Origin: Nemertoderma westbladi
Lineage: Eukaryota; Xenacoelomorpha; Nemertodermatida; Nemertodermatidae
Assembly (NCBI GenBank): GCA_032718475.1
Contig: JAUCBJ010001551.1
Location: forward strand, 62,001-126,000
DNA length: 64,000 nucleotides
Direction of reading: 5' to 3'
Position 1 is the first letter of the stretch. Each line of letters starts with the position of its first letter. The notes beneath the pieces were generated by a model. That model saw only the letters and a program-made list of their open reading frames with translations. It ran no database searches and had not been told where the DNA came from. A program made the position numbers and the translations under genes. Of this stretch, positions 27,575 to 41,012 are shown piece after piece.

Positions 27575-27700
27575 AGCAGCTAGCGGAATGGTTCGAGCGT
27601 CAGACTTCCAACCCGGAGGTCACCTGTTCGATCCCACCTGGACGTCATTGCCGACTTTGCAAACCTATGCCCTACACTCATCCACTCAAAATACCAATAA
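27575..27700 (+). mobile_element. tRNA-derived SINE head
   Basis: The A box tagcggaatgg lies at 27581-27591 and the B box tgttcgatccc at 27625-27635. The sequence resembles a tRNA half joined to an unrelated tail ending near an AATAATAAA-like run. It supports a tRNA-derived SINE rather than a working tRNA gene, because the acceptor stem does not close. Confidence 0.6.
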
Positions 27701-28164
27701 TAAATGTTGTGGTTTACTATTATTATATACTATACCTACTGTAAGAGTATATAATTCCTACAGTCAGTACCAAAACTCTATTTGGGATCTTGTTTGAACA
27801 AATTGTTGGGATAGTTCTTTTTACAGAACACAAATATCTATCCAAATTGTTGTACTCTTTTTGAAAGTGACTAGTATACTATAGTACTTCATCTAGTAGG
27901 TTAGTGGTTGATTTCAAAATAATAACTAGTTTAGTACAATTCCGTAAGTTTTAATAATAAATAACGCCGGCATGGACTAGTAAGATTGAAAACAGCAACA
28001 AGATGTGTCAAAAGATTGTGAACAACATTGTAAGGGTAAGCGGAGTGAATAAGTTTGTAAGCGTTTGAATAAGATTGTAAGTTGTGCGAATACGGTCTTC
28101 AGATATGGTGAATGAAATTGTGAACAAGGTTGAACGCTGCGTGACTAAATCTGTTTAATTGCAG
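27701..28164. other. DNA upstream of the first recognised MST exon
   Basis: Short degenerate repeats of the type aagattgtaag and aagtttgtaagcg occur at about 27980-28085. The stretch ends in the pyrimidine-rich acceptor ctgtttaattgcag before the exon at 28165. No start exon with a good donor was found here. Confidence 0.5.
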
Positions 28165-28245
28165 GGAACTTAGAAAACTCAGCGAAGCAAGTCTGAGTCG
28201 CGATCCTGAAGAAGTTTTCGATATTCTAGAAAAACTTGGAGAAGG
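28165..28245 (+). CDS. STK3/4: MST1/2 exon a: N-terminal segment up to the glycine-rich loop
   Basis: Acceptor ttgcag ends at 28164 and donor gtgggt starts at 28246. It encodes ELRKLSEASLSRDPEEVFDI and then LEKLGEG, matching the start of the STK3/4 kinase domain. The first base completes a codon begun upstream, and the last two bases (gg) form a glycine with the first base of the next exon. The usual short N-terminus before this exon is not seen. Confidence 0.9.
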
Positions 28246-28993
28246 GTGGGTAAATAAACTATAGATTATGATAATTATATGAATAAAGTTCAGCATTATC
28301 AGTAACAAAGCATAATGTAAAAATATCAACAGTCGGGCCTACCGGTACTACTGTCTTAACAGTCGGGCCTACCGGTACTACTGTCTTAACAGTCGGGCCT
28401 ACCGGTACTACTGTCTTAACAGTCGGGCCTACCGGTACTACTGTCTTAACAGTCGGGCCTACCGGTACTACTGTCTTAACAGTCGGGCCTAGGGGTACTA
28501 CTGTCTTAACAGTCGGGCCTAGGGGTACTACTGTGTTAACAGTCGGGCCTACCGGTACTACTGTCTTAACAGTCGGGCCTACCGGTACTACTGTCTTAAC
28601 AGTCGGGCCTAGGGGTACTACTGTCTTAACAGTCGGGCCTAGGGGTACTACTGTGTTAACAGTCGGGCCTACCGGTACTACTGTCTTAACAGTCGGGCCT
28701 ACCGGTACTACTGTCTTAACAGTCGGGCCTACCGGTACTACTGTCTTAACAGTCGGGTCTACCGGTACTACTGTCTTAACAGTCGGGCCTACCGGTACTA
28801 CTGTCTTAACAGTCGGGCCTACCGGTACTACTGTCTTAACAGTCGGGCCTACCGGTACTACTGTCTTAACAAGGAATATTCAACATTTATAATTTTCTAC
28901 GGAATTATTTATTCCATGCATTTCAAGTGGTCCTGAATCTTTAAATTCATTTACATCGAATAATGAGAGAATTTCCTGTTTGTTTTTTACCAG
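28246..28993. other. MST intron a/b, with 30-bp minisatellite
   Basis: A 748-bp intron. Its middle 540 bp is a tandem array listed separately; the remaining flanks are AT-rich. It ends with the T-rich acceptor gttttttaccag. Confidence 0.85.
28330..28870. repeat. 30-bp minisatellite, 18 copies
   Basis: Eighteen near-identical units contain agtcgggcctaccggtacta followed by ctgtcttaac. Four units carry aggggta in place of accggta, and two carry gtgttaac. The length is a multiple of three, so an open frame (LTVGPTGTTV repeats) runs through it, but it lies inside an intron. Confidence 0.97.
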
Positions 28994-29237
28994 AGCTTAC
29001 GGGGCTGTATATAAGGCCATTCATAAAGACACCGGCCATGTGCTCGCCATAAAGATGGTGCCAGTAGATTGCGACCTTCAGGATATAATACGAGAGATCA
29101 GTATCATGCAGCAATGCGACAGTCCGTACATCGTTCGGTATTACGGGTCCTACTTCCAAAAGGTTGATCTCTGGATAGTAATGGAGTTCTGTGGGGCTGG
29201 AAGTATTTCCGATGTTATGAGGCTCAGAAAGAAGGCT
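28994..29237 (+). CDS. STK3/4: MST1/2 exon b: kinase N-lobe
   Basis: Encodes 81 residues from the rest of the glycine-rich loop (AYGAVYKA) through the ATP-binding lysine in VLAIKMVP and the helix-C glutamate in IIREISIMQQ to the hinge LWIVMEFCGAGS and RLRKKA. Acceptor ttttttaccag and donor gttagt; it ends in phase 0. Identity to vertebrate STK3/4 is high over the whole exon. Confidence 0.95.
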
Positions 29238-32200
29238 GTTAGTTTCGGTTTAACTACTATTGTTATTTTGTTGCTGGTATGGGTTAATTGTTATTGGTTA
29301 CTGGTATATTGGATAATTGTTATTGGTTACTGGTATATGTTAATTGATATTGGTTACTGGTATTTGTTAATTGTTATTGGTTACTGGTATGGGTTAATTG
29401 TTATTGGTTACTGGTATGGGTTAATTGTTATTGGTTACTGGTATATTGGATAATTGTTATTGGTTACTGGTATGTTGGTTAATTGTTATTGGTTACTGGT
29501 ATATGTAAATTAATTATTATTGGTTACTGGTATAGGTTAATTGTTATTTTGTTGCTGGTATGGGTTAATTGTTATTGGTTACTGGTATATGTTAATTGAT
29601 ATTGGTTACTGGTATTTGTTAATTGTTATTGGTTACTGGTATGGGTTAATTGTTATTGGTTACTGGTATGGGTTAATTGTTATTGGTTACTGGTATATTG
29701 GATAATTGTTATTGGTTACTGGTATATGTTATTCGTTATTGGTTTCTGGTATTATGTTATTCGTTATTGGTTACTGGTATATGTTAATTGTTATTGGTTA
29801 CTGGTATGGGTTAATTGTTATTGGTTACTGGTATATGTTATTTGTTATTGGTTACTGGTATTTGTTAATTGTTATTGGTTGCTGGTATGGGTTAATTGTT
29901 ATTGGTTACTGGTATATGTTAATTGTTATTGGTTACTGGTATGGGTTAATTGCAATTGGTTACTGAGATTAATTGTTATTGGTTGGTATGGTGGTTAATT
30001 GTTATTGGCTGTTAGTATAGGTTAATTGTTATTGGTTACTGGTATGTTGGTTAATTGTTATTGGTTACTGGTATAGGTAAATTAATTATTATTGGTTACT
30101 GGTATAGGTTAATTGTTATTGGTTACTGGTATGGGTTAATTGTAATTGGTTACTGAGATTAATTGTTATTGGTTACTGGTATATGTTAATTGTTATTGGT
30201 TACTGGTATGGGTTAATTGCAATTGGTTACTGAGATTAATTGTTATTGGTTGGTATGGTGGTTAATTGTTATTGGCTGATAGTATAGGTTAATTGTTATT
30301 GGTTACTGGTATGTTGGTTAATTGTTATTGGTTACTGGTATAGGTAAATTAATTATTATTGGTTACTGGTATAGGTTAATTGTTATTGGTTACTGGTATG
30401 GGTTAATTGTAATTGGTTACTGAGATTAATTGTTATTGGTTACTGGTATATGTTAATTATTATTGGTTACTGGTATAGGTTAATTGTTATTGGTTACTGA
30501 GATTAATTGTTATTGGTTACTGGTATATGTTAATTGTTATTGGTTACTGGTATGGGTTAATTGTAATTGGTTACTGAGATTAATTGTTATTGGTTACTGG
30601 TATATGTTAATTATTATTGGTTACTGGTATAGGTTAATTGTTATTGGTTACTGAGATTAATTGTTATTGGTTACTGGTATACGTTAATTGTTATTGGTTA
30701 CTGGTATGGGTTAATTGTAATTGGTTACTGAGATCAATTGTTATTGGTTACTGGTATGGTGGTTAATTGTTATTGGCTGATGGTATAGGTAAATTAATTA
30801 TTATTGGTTACTGGTATAGGTTAATTGTTATTGGTTACTGAGAATAATTGTTATTGGTTACTGGTATATGTAAATTAATTATTATTGGTTACTGGTATAG
30901 GTTAATTGTTATTGGTTAGTGGTATAGGTTAATTGTTATTGGTTACTGGTATGGATTAATTGTAATTGGTTACTGGTATATGTTAATTGATATTGGTTAC
31001 TGGTATAGGTTAATTGTTATTGGTTACTGGTATATGGTAATTGTTATTGGTTACTGGTATATGTTAATTGTTATTGGTTACTGGTATATTGGATAATTGT
31101 TATTGGTTACTGGTATGGGTTAATTGTAATTGGTTACTGGTATGTTGGTTAATTGTTATTGGCTGATGGTATAGGTAAATTAATTATTAATATTGGTTAC
31201 TGGTATAGGTTAATTGTTATTGGTTACTGAGAATAATTGTTATTGGTTATTGGTTACTGGTATATGTTAATTGATATTGGTTACTGGTATAGTTTAATTG
31301 TTATTGGTTACTGGTATATGTTAATTGATATTGGTTACTGGTATATGTTAATTGTTATTGGTTACTGGTATATTTTAATTGTTATTGGTTACTGTTATAT
31401 GTTAATTGTTATTGGTTACTGGTATGGGTTAATTGTAATTGGTTACTGAGATCAATTGTTATTGGTTACTGGTATGGTGGTTAATTGTTATTGGCTGATG
31501 GTATAGGTAAATTAATTATTATTGGTTACTGGTATAGGTTAATTGTTATTGGTTACTGAGAATAATTGTTATTGGTTACTGGTATATGTAAATTAATTAT
31601 TATTGGTTACTGGTATAGGTTAATTGTTATTGGTTAGTGGTATAGGTTAATTGTTATTGGTTACTGGTATGGGTTAATTGTAATTGGTTACTGAGATCAA
31701 TTGTTATTGGTTACTGGTATGGTGGTTAATTGTTATTGGCTGATGGTATAGGTAAATTAATTATTATTGGTTACTGGTATAGGTTAATTGTTATTGGTTA
31801 CTGGTATGGGTTAATTGTAATTGGTTACTGAGATCAATTGTTATTGGTTACTGGTATGGTGGTTAATTGTTATTGGCTGATGGTATAGGTAAATTAATTA
31901 TTATTGGTTACTGGTATAGGTTAATTGTTATTGGTTACTGAGAATAATTGTTATTGGTTACTGGTATATGTAAATTAATTATTATTGGTTACTGGTATAG
32001 GTTAATTGTTATTGGTTAGTGGTATAGGTTAATTGTTATTGGTTACTGGTATGGATTAATTGTAATTGGTTACTGGTATATGTTAATTGATATTGGTTAC
32101 TGGTATAGGTTAATTGTTATTGGTTACTGGTATATGGTAATTGTTATTGGTTACTGGTATATGTTAATTGTTATTGGTTACTGGTATGGATTAATTGTAA

Positions 32201-35200
32201 TTGGTTACTGGTATATGTTAATTGATATTGGTTACTGGTATAGGTTAATTGTTATTGGTTACTGGTATATGGTAATTGTTATTGGTTACTGTTATATGTT
32301 AATTGTTATTGGTTACTGGTATAGGTTAATTGTTATTGGTTACTGGTATGTTGGTTAATTGTTATTGGTTACTGGTATAGGTAAATTAATTATTATTGGT
32401 TACTGGTATAGGTTAATTGTTATTGGTTAGTGGTATAGGTTAATTGTTATTGGTTACTGGTATGGGTTAATTGTAATTGGTTACTGGTATATGTTAATTG
32501 ATATTGGTTAATGGTATAGGTTAATTGTTATTGGTTACTGGTATATGGTAATTGTTATTGGTTACTGGTATATGTTAATTGTTATTGGTTACTGGTATAT
32601 TGGATAATTGTTATTGGTTACTGGTATAGGTTAATTGTTATTGGTTACTGGTATATGGTAATTGTTATTGGTTACTGGTATAGGTTAATTGTTATTGGTT
32701 AATGAGATTAATTGTTATTGGTTATTGGTTACTGGTATATGTTAATTGATATTGGTTACTGGTATAGGTTAATTGTTATTGGTTACTGGTATAGTTTAAT
32801 TGTTATTGGTTACTGGTATATGTTATTCGTTATTGGTTTCTGGTATTATGTTATTCGTTATTGGTTACTGGTATATGTTAATTGTTATTGGTTACTGGTA
32901 TATGTTAATTGTTATTGGTTACTGGTATATGTTAATTGTTATTGGTTACTGGTATATGTTATTCGTTATTGGTTTCTGGTATTATGTTATTCGTTATTGG
33001 TTACTGGTATATGTTAATTGTTATTGGTTACTGGTATATGTTAATTGTTATTGGTTACTGGTATATGGTAATAGTTATTGGTTACTGGTTACTGGTATAT
33101 GTTAATTGTTATTGGTTACTGGTATTATGTTATTCGTTATTGGTTTCTGGTATTATGTTATTCGTTATTGGTTACTGGTATATGTTAATTGATATTGGTT
33201 ACTGGTTACTGGTATATGTTATTCGTTATTGGTTTCTGGTATTATGTTATTCGTTATTGGTTTCTGGTATTATGTTATTCGTTATTGGTTACTGGTATAT
33301 GTTAATTGTTATTGGTTACTGGTATATGTTAATTGTTATTGGTTACTGGTATATGTCAATTATTATTGGTTACTGGTATATGTCAATTATTATTGGTTAC
33401 TGGTATATGTTAATTGTTATTGGTTACTGGTATAGTTTAATTGTTATTGGTTACTGGTATATGTTAATTGATATTGGTTACTGGTATAGGTTAATTGTTA
33501 TTGGTTACTGGTATATGTTAATTGTTATTGGTTACTGGTATATTTTAATTGTTATTGGTTACTGGTATATGTTAATTGATATTGGTTTCTGGTATATGTT
33601 AATTGTTATTGGTTACTGGTATAGTTTAATTGTTATTGGTTACTGGTATATGTTAATTGTTATTGGTTACTGGTATGGGTTAATTGTTATTGGTTACTGG
33701 TATATTTTAATTGTTATTGGTTACTGGTATATGTTAATTGTTATTGGTTACTGGTATGGGTTAATTGTTATTGGTTACTGGTATATTTTAATTGTTATTG
33801 GTTACTGGTATATGTTAATTGATATTGGTTACTGGTATAGGTTAATTGTTATTGGTTACTGGTATATTTTAATTGTTATTGGTTACTGTTATATGTTAAT
33901 TGTTATTGGTTACTGGTATGGGTTAATTGTTATTGGTTACTGGTATATGTTAATTGATATTGGTTACTGGTATGGATTAATTGTAATTGGTTACTGGTAT
34001 AGGTTAATTGTTATTGGTTACTGGTATATTTTAATTGATATTGGTTTCTGGTATATGTTAATTGTTATTGGTTACTGGTATGGGTTAATTGTTATTGGTT
34101 ACTGGTATATGTTATTCGTTATTGGTTTCTGGTATTATGTTATTCGTTATTGGTTACTGGTATATGTTAATTGTTATTGGTTACTGGTATATGTTAATTG
34201 ATATTGGTTACTGGTATAGGTTAATTGTTATTGGTTACTGGTATATTTTAATTGTTATTGGTTACTGTTATATGTTAATTGTTATTGGTTACTGGTATAG
34301 GTTAATTGTTATTGGTTACTGGTATATTTTAATTGTTATTGGTTACTGTTATATGTTAATTGTTATTGGTTACTGGTATGGGTTAATTGTTATTGGTTAC
34401 TGGTATATGTTAATTGATATTGGTTACTGGTATGGATTAATTGTAATTGGTTACTGGTATAGGTTAATTGTTATTGGTTACTGGTATATTTTAATTGATA
34501 TTGGTTTCTGGTATATGTTAATTGTTATTGGTTACTGGTATGGGTTAATTGTTATTGGTTACTGGTATATGTTATTCGTTATTGGTTTCTGGTATTATGT
34601 TATTCGTTATTGGTTACTGGTATATGTTAATTGTTATTGGTTACTGGTATATGTTAATTGATATTGGTTACTGGTATAGGTTAATTGTTATTGGTTACTG
34701 GTATATTTTAATTGTTATTGGTTACTGTTATATGTTAATTGTTATTGGTTACTGGTATGGGTTAATTGTTATTGGTTACTGGTATATGTTAATTGATATT
34801 GGTTACTGGTATGGATTAATTGTAATTGGTTACTGGTATAGGTTAATTGTTATTGGTTACTGGTATATTTTAATTGATATTGGTTTCTGGTATATGTTAA
34901 TTGTTATTGGTTACTGGTATGGGTTAATTGTTATTGGTTACTGGTATATGTTATTCGTTATTGGTTTCTGGTATTATGTTATTCGTTATTGGTTACTGGT
35001 ATATGTTAATTGTTATTGGTTACTGGTATATGTTAATTGTTATTGGTTACTGGTATATTTTAATTGTTATTTGTTACTGGTATATTTTAATTGTTATTGG
35101 TTACGGGTATATGTTAATTGATATTGGTTACTGGTATAGTTTAATTGTTATTGGTTACTGGTATATTTTAATTGTTATTTGTTACTGGTATATTTTAATT

Positions 35201-38200
35201 GTTATTGGTTACTGTTATATGTTAATTGATATTGGTTACTGGTATATGTTAATTGTTATTGGTTACTGGTATGGGTTAATTGTTATTGGTTACTGGTATA
35301 TGTTAATTGATATTGGTTACTGGTATAGGTTAATTGTTATTGGTTACTGGTATATTTTAATTGATATTGGTTTCTGGTATATGTTAATTGTTATTGGTTA
35401 CTGGTATGGGTTAATTGTTATTGGTTACTGGTATATGTTAATTGATATTGGTTACTGGTATAGGTTAATTGTTATTGGTTACTGGTATATGTTATTCGTT
35501 ATTGGTTTCTGGTATTATGTTATTCGTTATTGGTTACTGGTATATGTTAATTGTTATTGGTTACTGGTATATGTTAATTGTTATTGGTTACTGGTATATG
35601 TTAATTGTTATTGGTTACTGGTATATGTTATTCGTTATTGGTTTCTGGTATTATGTTATTCGTTATTGGTTACTGGTATATGTTAATTGTTATTGGTTAC
35701 TGGTATATGTTAATTGTTATTGGTTACTGGTATATGGTAATAGTTATTGGTTACTGGTTACTGGTATATGTTAATTGTTATTGGTTACTGGTATATGTTA
35801 TTCGTTATTGGTTTCTGGTATTATGTTATTCGTTATTGGTTTCTGGTATTATGTTATTCGTTATTGGTTACTGGTATATGTTAATTGATATTGGTTACTG
35901 GTTACTGGTATATGTTATTCGTTATTGGTTTCTGGTATTATGTTATTCGTTATTGGTTTCTGGTATTATGTTATTCGTTATTGGTTACTGGTATATGTTA
36001 ATTGTTATTGGTTACTGGTATATGTTAATTGTTATTGGTTACTGGTATATGTCAATTATTATTGGTTACTGGTATATGTCAATTATTATTGGTTACTGGT
36101 ATATGTTAATTGTTATTGGTTACTGGTATAGTTTAATTGTTATTGGTTACTGGTATATGTTAATTGTTATTGGTTACTGGTATATGTCAATTATTATTGG
36201 TTACTGGTATATGTTAATTGATATTGGTTACTGGTATAGGTTAATTGTTATTGGTTACTGGTATATGTTAATTGTTATTGGTTACTGGTATATTTTAATT
36301 GTTATTGGTTACTGGTATATGTTAATTGATATTGGTTTCTGGTATATGTTAATTGTTATTGGTTACTGGTATATGGTAATTGTTATTGGTTACTGGTATA
36401 TGTTAATTGATATTGGTTACTGGTATAGGTTAATTGTTATTGGTTACTGGTATATTTTAATTGTTATTGGTTACTGTTATATGTTAATTGTTATTGGTTA
36501 CTGGTATGGGTTAATTGTTATTGGTTACTGGTATATGTTAATTGATATTGGTTACTGGTATAGGTTAATTGTTATTGGTTACTGGTATATTTTAATTGAT
36601 ATTGGTTTCTGGTATATGTTAATTGTTATTGGTTACTGGTATGGGTTAATTGTTATTGGTTACTGGTATATGTTAATTGATATTGGTTACTGGTATAGGT
36701 TAATTGTTATTGGTTACTGGTATATGTTAATTGATATTGGTTACTGGTATATGTTAATTGTTATTGGTTACTGGTATATTTTAATTGTTATTTGTTACTG
36801 GTATATTTTAATTGTTATTGGTTACTGGTATATGTTAATTGATATTGGTTACTGGTATAGTTTAATTGTTATTGGTTACTGGTATATTTTAATTGTTATT
36901 TGTTACTGGTATATTTTAATTGTTATTGGTTACTGGTATATGTTAATTGATATTGGTTACTGGTATATGTTAATTGTTATTGGTTACTGGTATGGGTTAA
37001 TTGTTATTGGTTACTGGTATATGTTAATTGATATTGGTTACTGGTATAGGTTAATTGTTATTGGTTACTGGTATATTTTAATTGATATTGGTTTCTGGTA
37101 TATGTTAATTGTTATTGGTTACTGGTATGGGTTAATTGTTATTGGTTACTGGTATATGTTAATTGATATTGGTTACTGGTATAGGTTAATTGTTATTGGT
37201 TACTGGTATATGTTAATTGATATTGGTTACTGGTATATGTTAATTGTTATTGGTTACTGGTATATTTTAATTGTTATTTGTTACTGGTATATTTTAATTG
37301 TTATTGGTTACTGGTATATGTTAATTGATATTGGTTACTGGTATAGTTTAATTGTTATTGGTTACTGGTATATTTTAATTGTTATTTGTTACTGGTATAT
37401 TTTAATTGTTATTGGTTACTGGTATATGTTAATTGATATTGGTTACTGGTATAGGTTAATTGTTATTGGTTACTGGTATATTTTAATTGTTATTTGTTAC
37501 TGGTATATTTTAATTGTTATTGGTTACTGGTATATGTTAATTGATATTGGTTACTGGTATAGTTTAATTGTTATTGGTTACTGGTATATGTTAATTGTTA
37601 TTTGTTACTGGTATATTTTAATTGTTATTGGTTACTGGTATATGTTAATTGATATTGGTTACTGGTATAGGTTAATTGTTATTGGTTACTGGTATATTTT
37701 AATTGTCATTTGTTACTGGTATATTTTAATTGTTATTGGTTACTGGTATATGTTAATTGATATTGGTTACTGGTATAGGTTAATTGTTATTGGTTACTGG
37801 TATATTTTAATTGTTATTTGTTACTGGTATATTTTAATTGTTATTGGTTACTGGTATATGTTAATTGATATTGGTTACTGGTATAGTTTAATTGTTATTG
37901 GTTACTGGTATATTTTAATTGTTATTTGTTGCTGGTATATTTTAATTGTTATTGGTTACTGGTATATGTTAATTGATATTGGTTACTGGTATAGGTTAAT
38001 TGTTATTGGTTACTGGTATATTTTAATTGTTATTGGTTACTGGTATATGTTAATTGATGTTGGTTACTGGTATAGTTTAATTGTTATTGGTTACTGGTAT
38101 ATGTTAATTGATATTGGTTACTGGTATAGGTTAATTGTTATTGGTTACTGGTATATTTTAATTGTTATTTGTTACTGGTATATTTTAATTGTTATTGGTT

Positions 38201-38566
38201 ACTGGTATATGTTAATTGATATTGGTTACTGGTATAGGTTAATTGTTATTGGTTACTGGTATATTTTAATTGTTATTTGTTACTGGTATATTTTAATTGT
38301 TATTGGTTACTGGTATATGTTAATTGATATTGGTTACTGGTATAGGTTAATTGTTATTGGTTACTGGTATATTTTAATTGTTATTTGTTACTGGTATATT
38401 TTAATTGTTATTGGTTACTGGTATATGTTAATTGATGTTGGTTACTGGTATAGTTTAATTGTTATTGGTTACTGGTATAGGTTATTTGTTATTGGTCACT
38501 GAGATTAGCGGGTAGCTAGTTTATTGTTGTTTGTTAAGTTAATTGAATCAATTTGTATGATTTTAG
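29238..38566. other. MST intron b/c, 9.3 kb, almost all tandem repeat
   Basis: The 27-bp array begins about 25 bases after the donor and ends about 60 bases before the acceptor gattttag, so nearly the whole intron is one array. I found no exon inside it. Confidence 0.9.
29264..38505. repeat. 27-bp intronic minisatellite (about 340 units)
   Basis: The unit is ttattggttactggtatatg followed by ttaattg, with variants gggttaattg, aggttaattg, atttta and cgttattggtttctgg. The left half (29264-32700) has many units of altered length (gagattaattg, aggtaaattaattatta). The right half is more regular and keeps long frames open because 27 is nine codons. Larger blocks are duplicated: about 32810-33440 recurs at about 35480-36140, and a block of about 460 bp recurs near 34089 and 34549. 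Confidence 0.97.
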
Positions 38567-38731
38567 TTGAGTGAAGAAGAAATCTCATCTGTTTTGCTGA
38601 GTACCCTAAAGGCATTAGAATACCTCCACTTTATGCGGAAGATTCACAGAGACATAAAGGCCGGTAACATCCTCCTTAACGTGCGGGGAGAGGCGAAACT
38701 TGCCGATTTCGGAGTCGCTGGTCATTTAGCA
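38567..38731 (+). CDS. STK3/4: MST1/2 exon c: catalytic loop and DFG
   Basis: Encodes 55 residues, LSEEEISSVLLSTLKALEYL and on through HRDIKAGN (catalytic loop) and DFGVAGHLA (metal-binding DFG). Acceptor gattttag at 38559-38566 and donor gtttagt at 38732. The donor is weak, but the family alignment and the next exon, starting DTMSKRN, fix the junction. Confidence 0.95.
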
Positions 38732-38952
38732 GTTTAGTAAAACTTAAATTGAATGTTAACGAGCCGATATGTTATTATTGATTTGACGCAATATATAAAT
38801 GTTATGATATCCATAGCATATCCGTCGTAATCTATTCGTATAATAATCTATTTCAATGGACCCTATTAACTCACTTTTAAGGTGTCAGTTGAGTTGACCC
38901 ACTTTTACGAAATATATTTTATGAACCAAAAATACAGGATATTCATCACTAG

Positions 38953-39159
<207 letters not shown>

Positions 39160-39387
39160 TAGGAGGACAATCATATTATTTTATGTGCATCTCTAGGGCC
39201 GGATTTAGGTTGTGGGAGGCCCCAGGCCAAACTTTGTGATAGGGAAACTGATAGTAATTGATCACCACCAAACATCATTTATCTCTAACTTAAAGTATAT
39301 TAACCTCGAACGAAGCGAGCGAAATTTTTTTACACGTTATTCAGCATTGGAAATTTGAAATGGAGTGGATTTTCTCTGTTAAGGGCT

Positions 39388-39572
39388 GGGAGCCCCTCCG
39401 GTTCGGAGGAAGGGTCCCTCCGGCTGGGAGCCCCTCCGGTTGGGAGCCCCTCCGGCTGCGAGCCCCTCCGGCTGGGAGCCCCTCCGGCTGGGAGCCCCTC
39501 CGGCTGCGAGCCCCTCCGGCTGGGAGCCCCTCCGGCTGGGAGCCCCTCCGGCTGGGAGCCCCTCCGGTTCGG
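39388..39572. repeat. 16-bp GC-rich array
   Basis: About eleven units of gggagcccctccggct, with ggttc, ggctgc and ggttgg variants. The high GC content contrasts with the AT-rich flanks. Overlapping frames stay open on both strands only because of the repetition. Confidence 0.9.
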
Positions 39573-39594
39573 AGGCCCATATTCCGGCCCTCTA

Positions 39595-40845
39595 CATCCA
39601 CGAAGCTAAGGAAAATCAACTACTTTCGCTAAGAAAAATTTTCCTTAGCTGAGATGGTCTATTCATAGTGGGCTATTTTACTTGTATGGGTCAGATTTGG
39701 TTTTTTTTTGACCCCCGGCAAATCTAGCCTTTAAAAGTACCCTGAAATTTTGCATGTATATACTACTCGTCGAGGCGCATCTTTTGGGCCGGGTCTCATA
39801 TCCAGGAAAAATCTGGTTTCCATGGCAACGGACTTAGAAAAAAGTCTATGTGTTTCAAGTCAATATTTATAACTCTATTTGTAGGAAAACTATAATACAT
39901 ATAAACTTGGGGTTTCTCAACTCAACTATAAGGTCCATAGCAGAGCCGATTGAGGTTCAATAGAAAATCCAGTTGCCTTGGCAACCGGGCTAGACAGATG
40001 TTAAAATTTACAAAATGTTAATTTGAAGCCTAAGGAGAAGGTGTTATGTCTTGGGACCAACCCCTACCCCCACTATGTGACTTATTCTGCGTCCGAATTT
40101 CATTGTTTAATTTTGCAGTTACCATGACAACCGCTGAAAACAGATGTTTTTATACAAAAATAACTCATTTGGACATAGACTTCGCGATAAAATTTTACGA
40201 AACTGGATATGTGTTATCTGGACCATTAGTTGGAACTTTTAGTGAAACTGAAAACATTCCAGAAATATCTTGTTACCATGGTAACTGGAGTTTATTAAAG
40301 TCTAAATCATTCAAGTCTAAATTCAATACTCTATTTGTAGCAAAATAATGTAATAAATATAAATTTGGGGTTTTGCAACTCATCTGTAAGGTCCATATAC
40401 AATCCATTCGAGGTTAATTACACAATCCAATTACCATAGCAACAAGACTATTAAACACATGTTAAAATTTCTAAAATGATAATTTAAAACACAAGTTAAT
40501 AGTATTATGACTTGGGACCAAGACCTACCCCCATTATATGACTTATTCTGCATCCGAATTACATTGTTCTATTTTTCAGTTTCCATGACAACCACTGCAA
40601 ACAGATGCATTTTGATAGAAAATCGGTAATTTGGACATAAACTACAATATTTTCTGAAACTTGGTATGTGTTATCTGAACCACAATCTGGACTGAATCTT
40701 TTTTCAAAGGTAAAACCAACAGTTCCAGAGAATTCTAGTTTCCATGGGAATATAAGTTATTTATTGGCAAATGCTACTAAACTAGGCTAAGCAACAAACC
40801 AAATTGTGGCCCTTTGTTAAATTTTCCTTAGCTTCGTGGTTGCAT
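39595..40845. mobile_element. Non-autonomous DNA element with short TIRs (probable)
   Basis: ccacgaagctaaggaaaat at about 39597-39615 is inverted at about 40824-40842 (attttccttagcttcgtgg). Between them a block of about 457 bp is present twice in tandem: the second copy, from about 40300, repeats the first with moderate divergence, sharing cttgggacca, acttattctgc and ccatgacaacc. No transposase frame is present. A target duplication was not found, so the bounds are provisional. Confidence 0.5.
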
Positions 40846-41002
40846 TTCCTTTAGGAAATGCCTTTCTAGTACTATATTTCCCAAAATATAATTTAATAAT
40901 GTTTATTAATATAATAGGTAATTAAAATATTTTGTTATAATAATAATAATTAAAAAAATAATTTACTTATTTTTTTATTTTAAATTTATTGTATTTTTTA
41001 TG

Positions 41003-41012
41003 GGAAGCACCC
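41003..41012. repeat. Target site duplication, left copy
   Basis: ggaagcaccc directly precedes the foldback element. The identical 10 bases follow it at 41831-41840. Confidence 0.75.

Noticed and set aside
35605-38502. Very long open frame (965 codons) as a protein gene
   Set aside because: It is 27-bp repeat inside an MST intron; the frame is open because the unit is nine codons. The same holds for the shorter frames between 28980 and 35770 apart from the true exon at 28994-29237.
39341-39652. Overlapping open frames on both strands at the GC-rich array
   Set aside because: Open only because of the 16-bp repetition; they lie in an intron.
40046-40348. 100-codon frame
   Set aside because: It lies within a tandem duplicated non-coding element; the second copy does not keep the frame.
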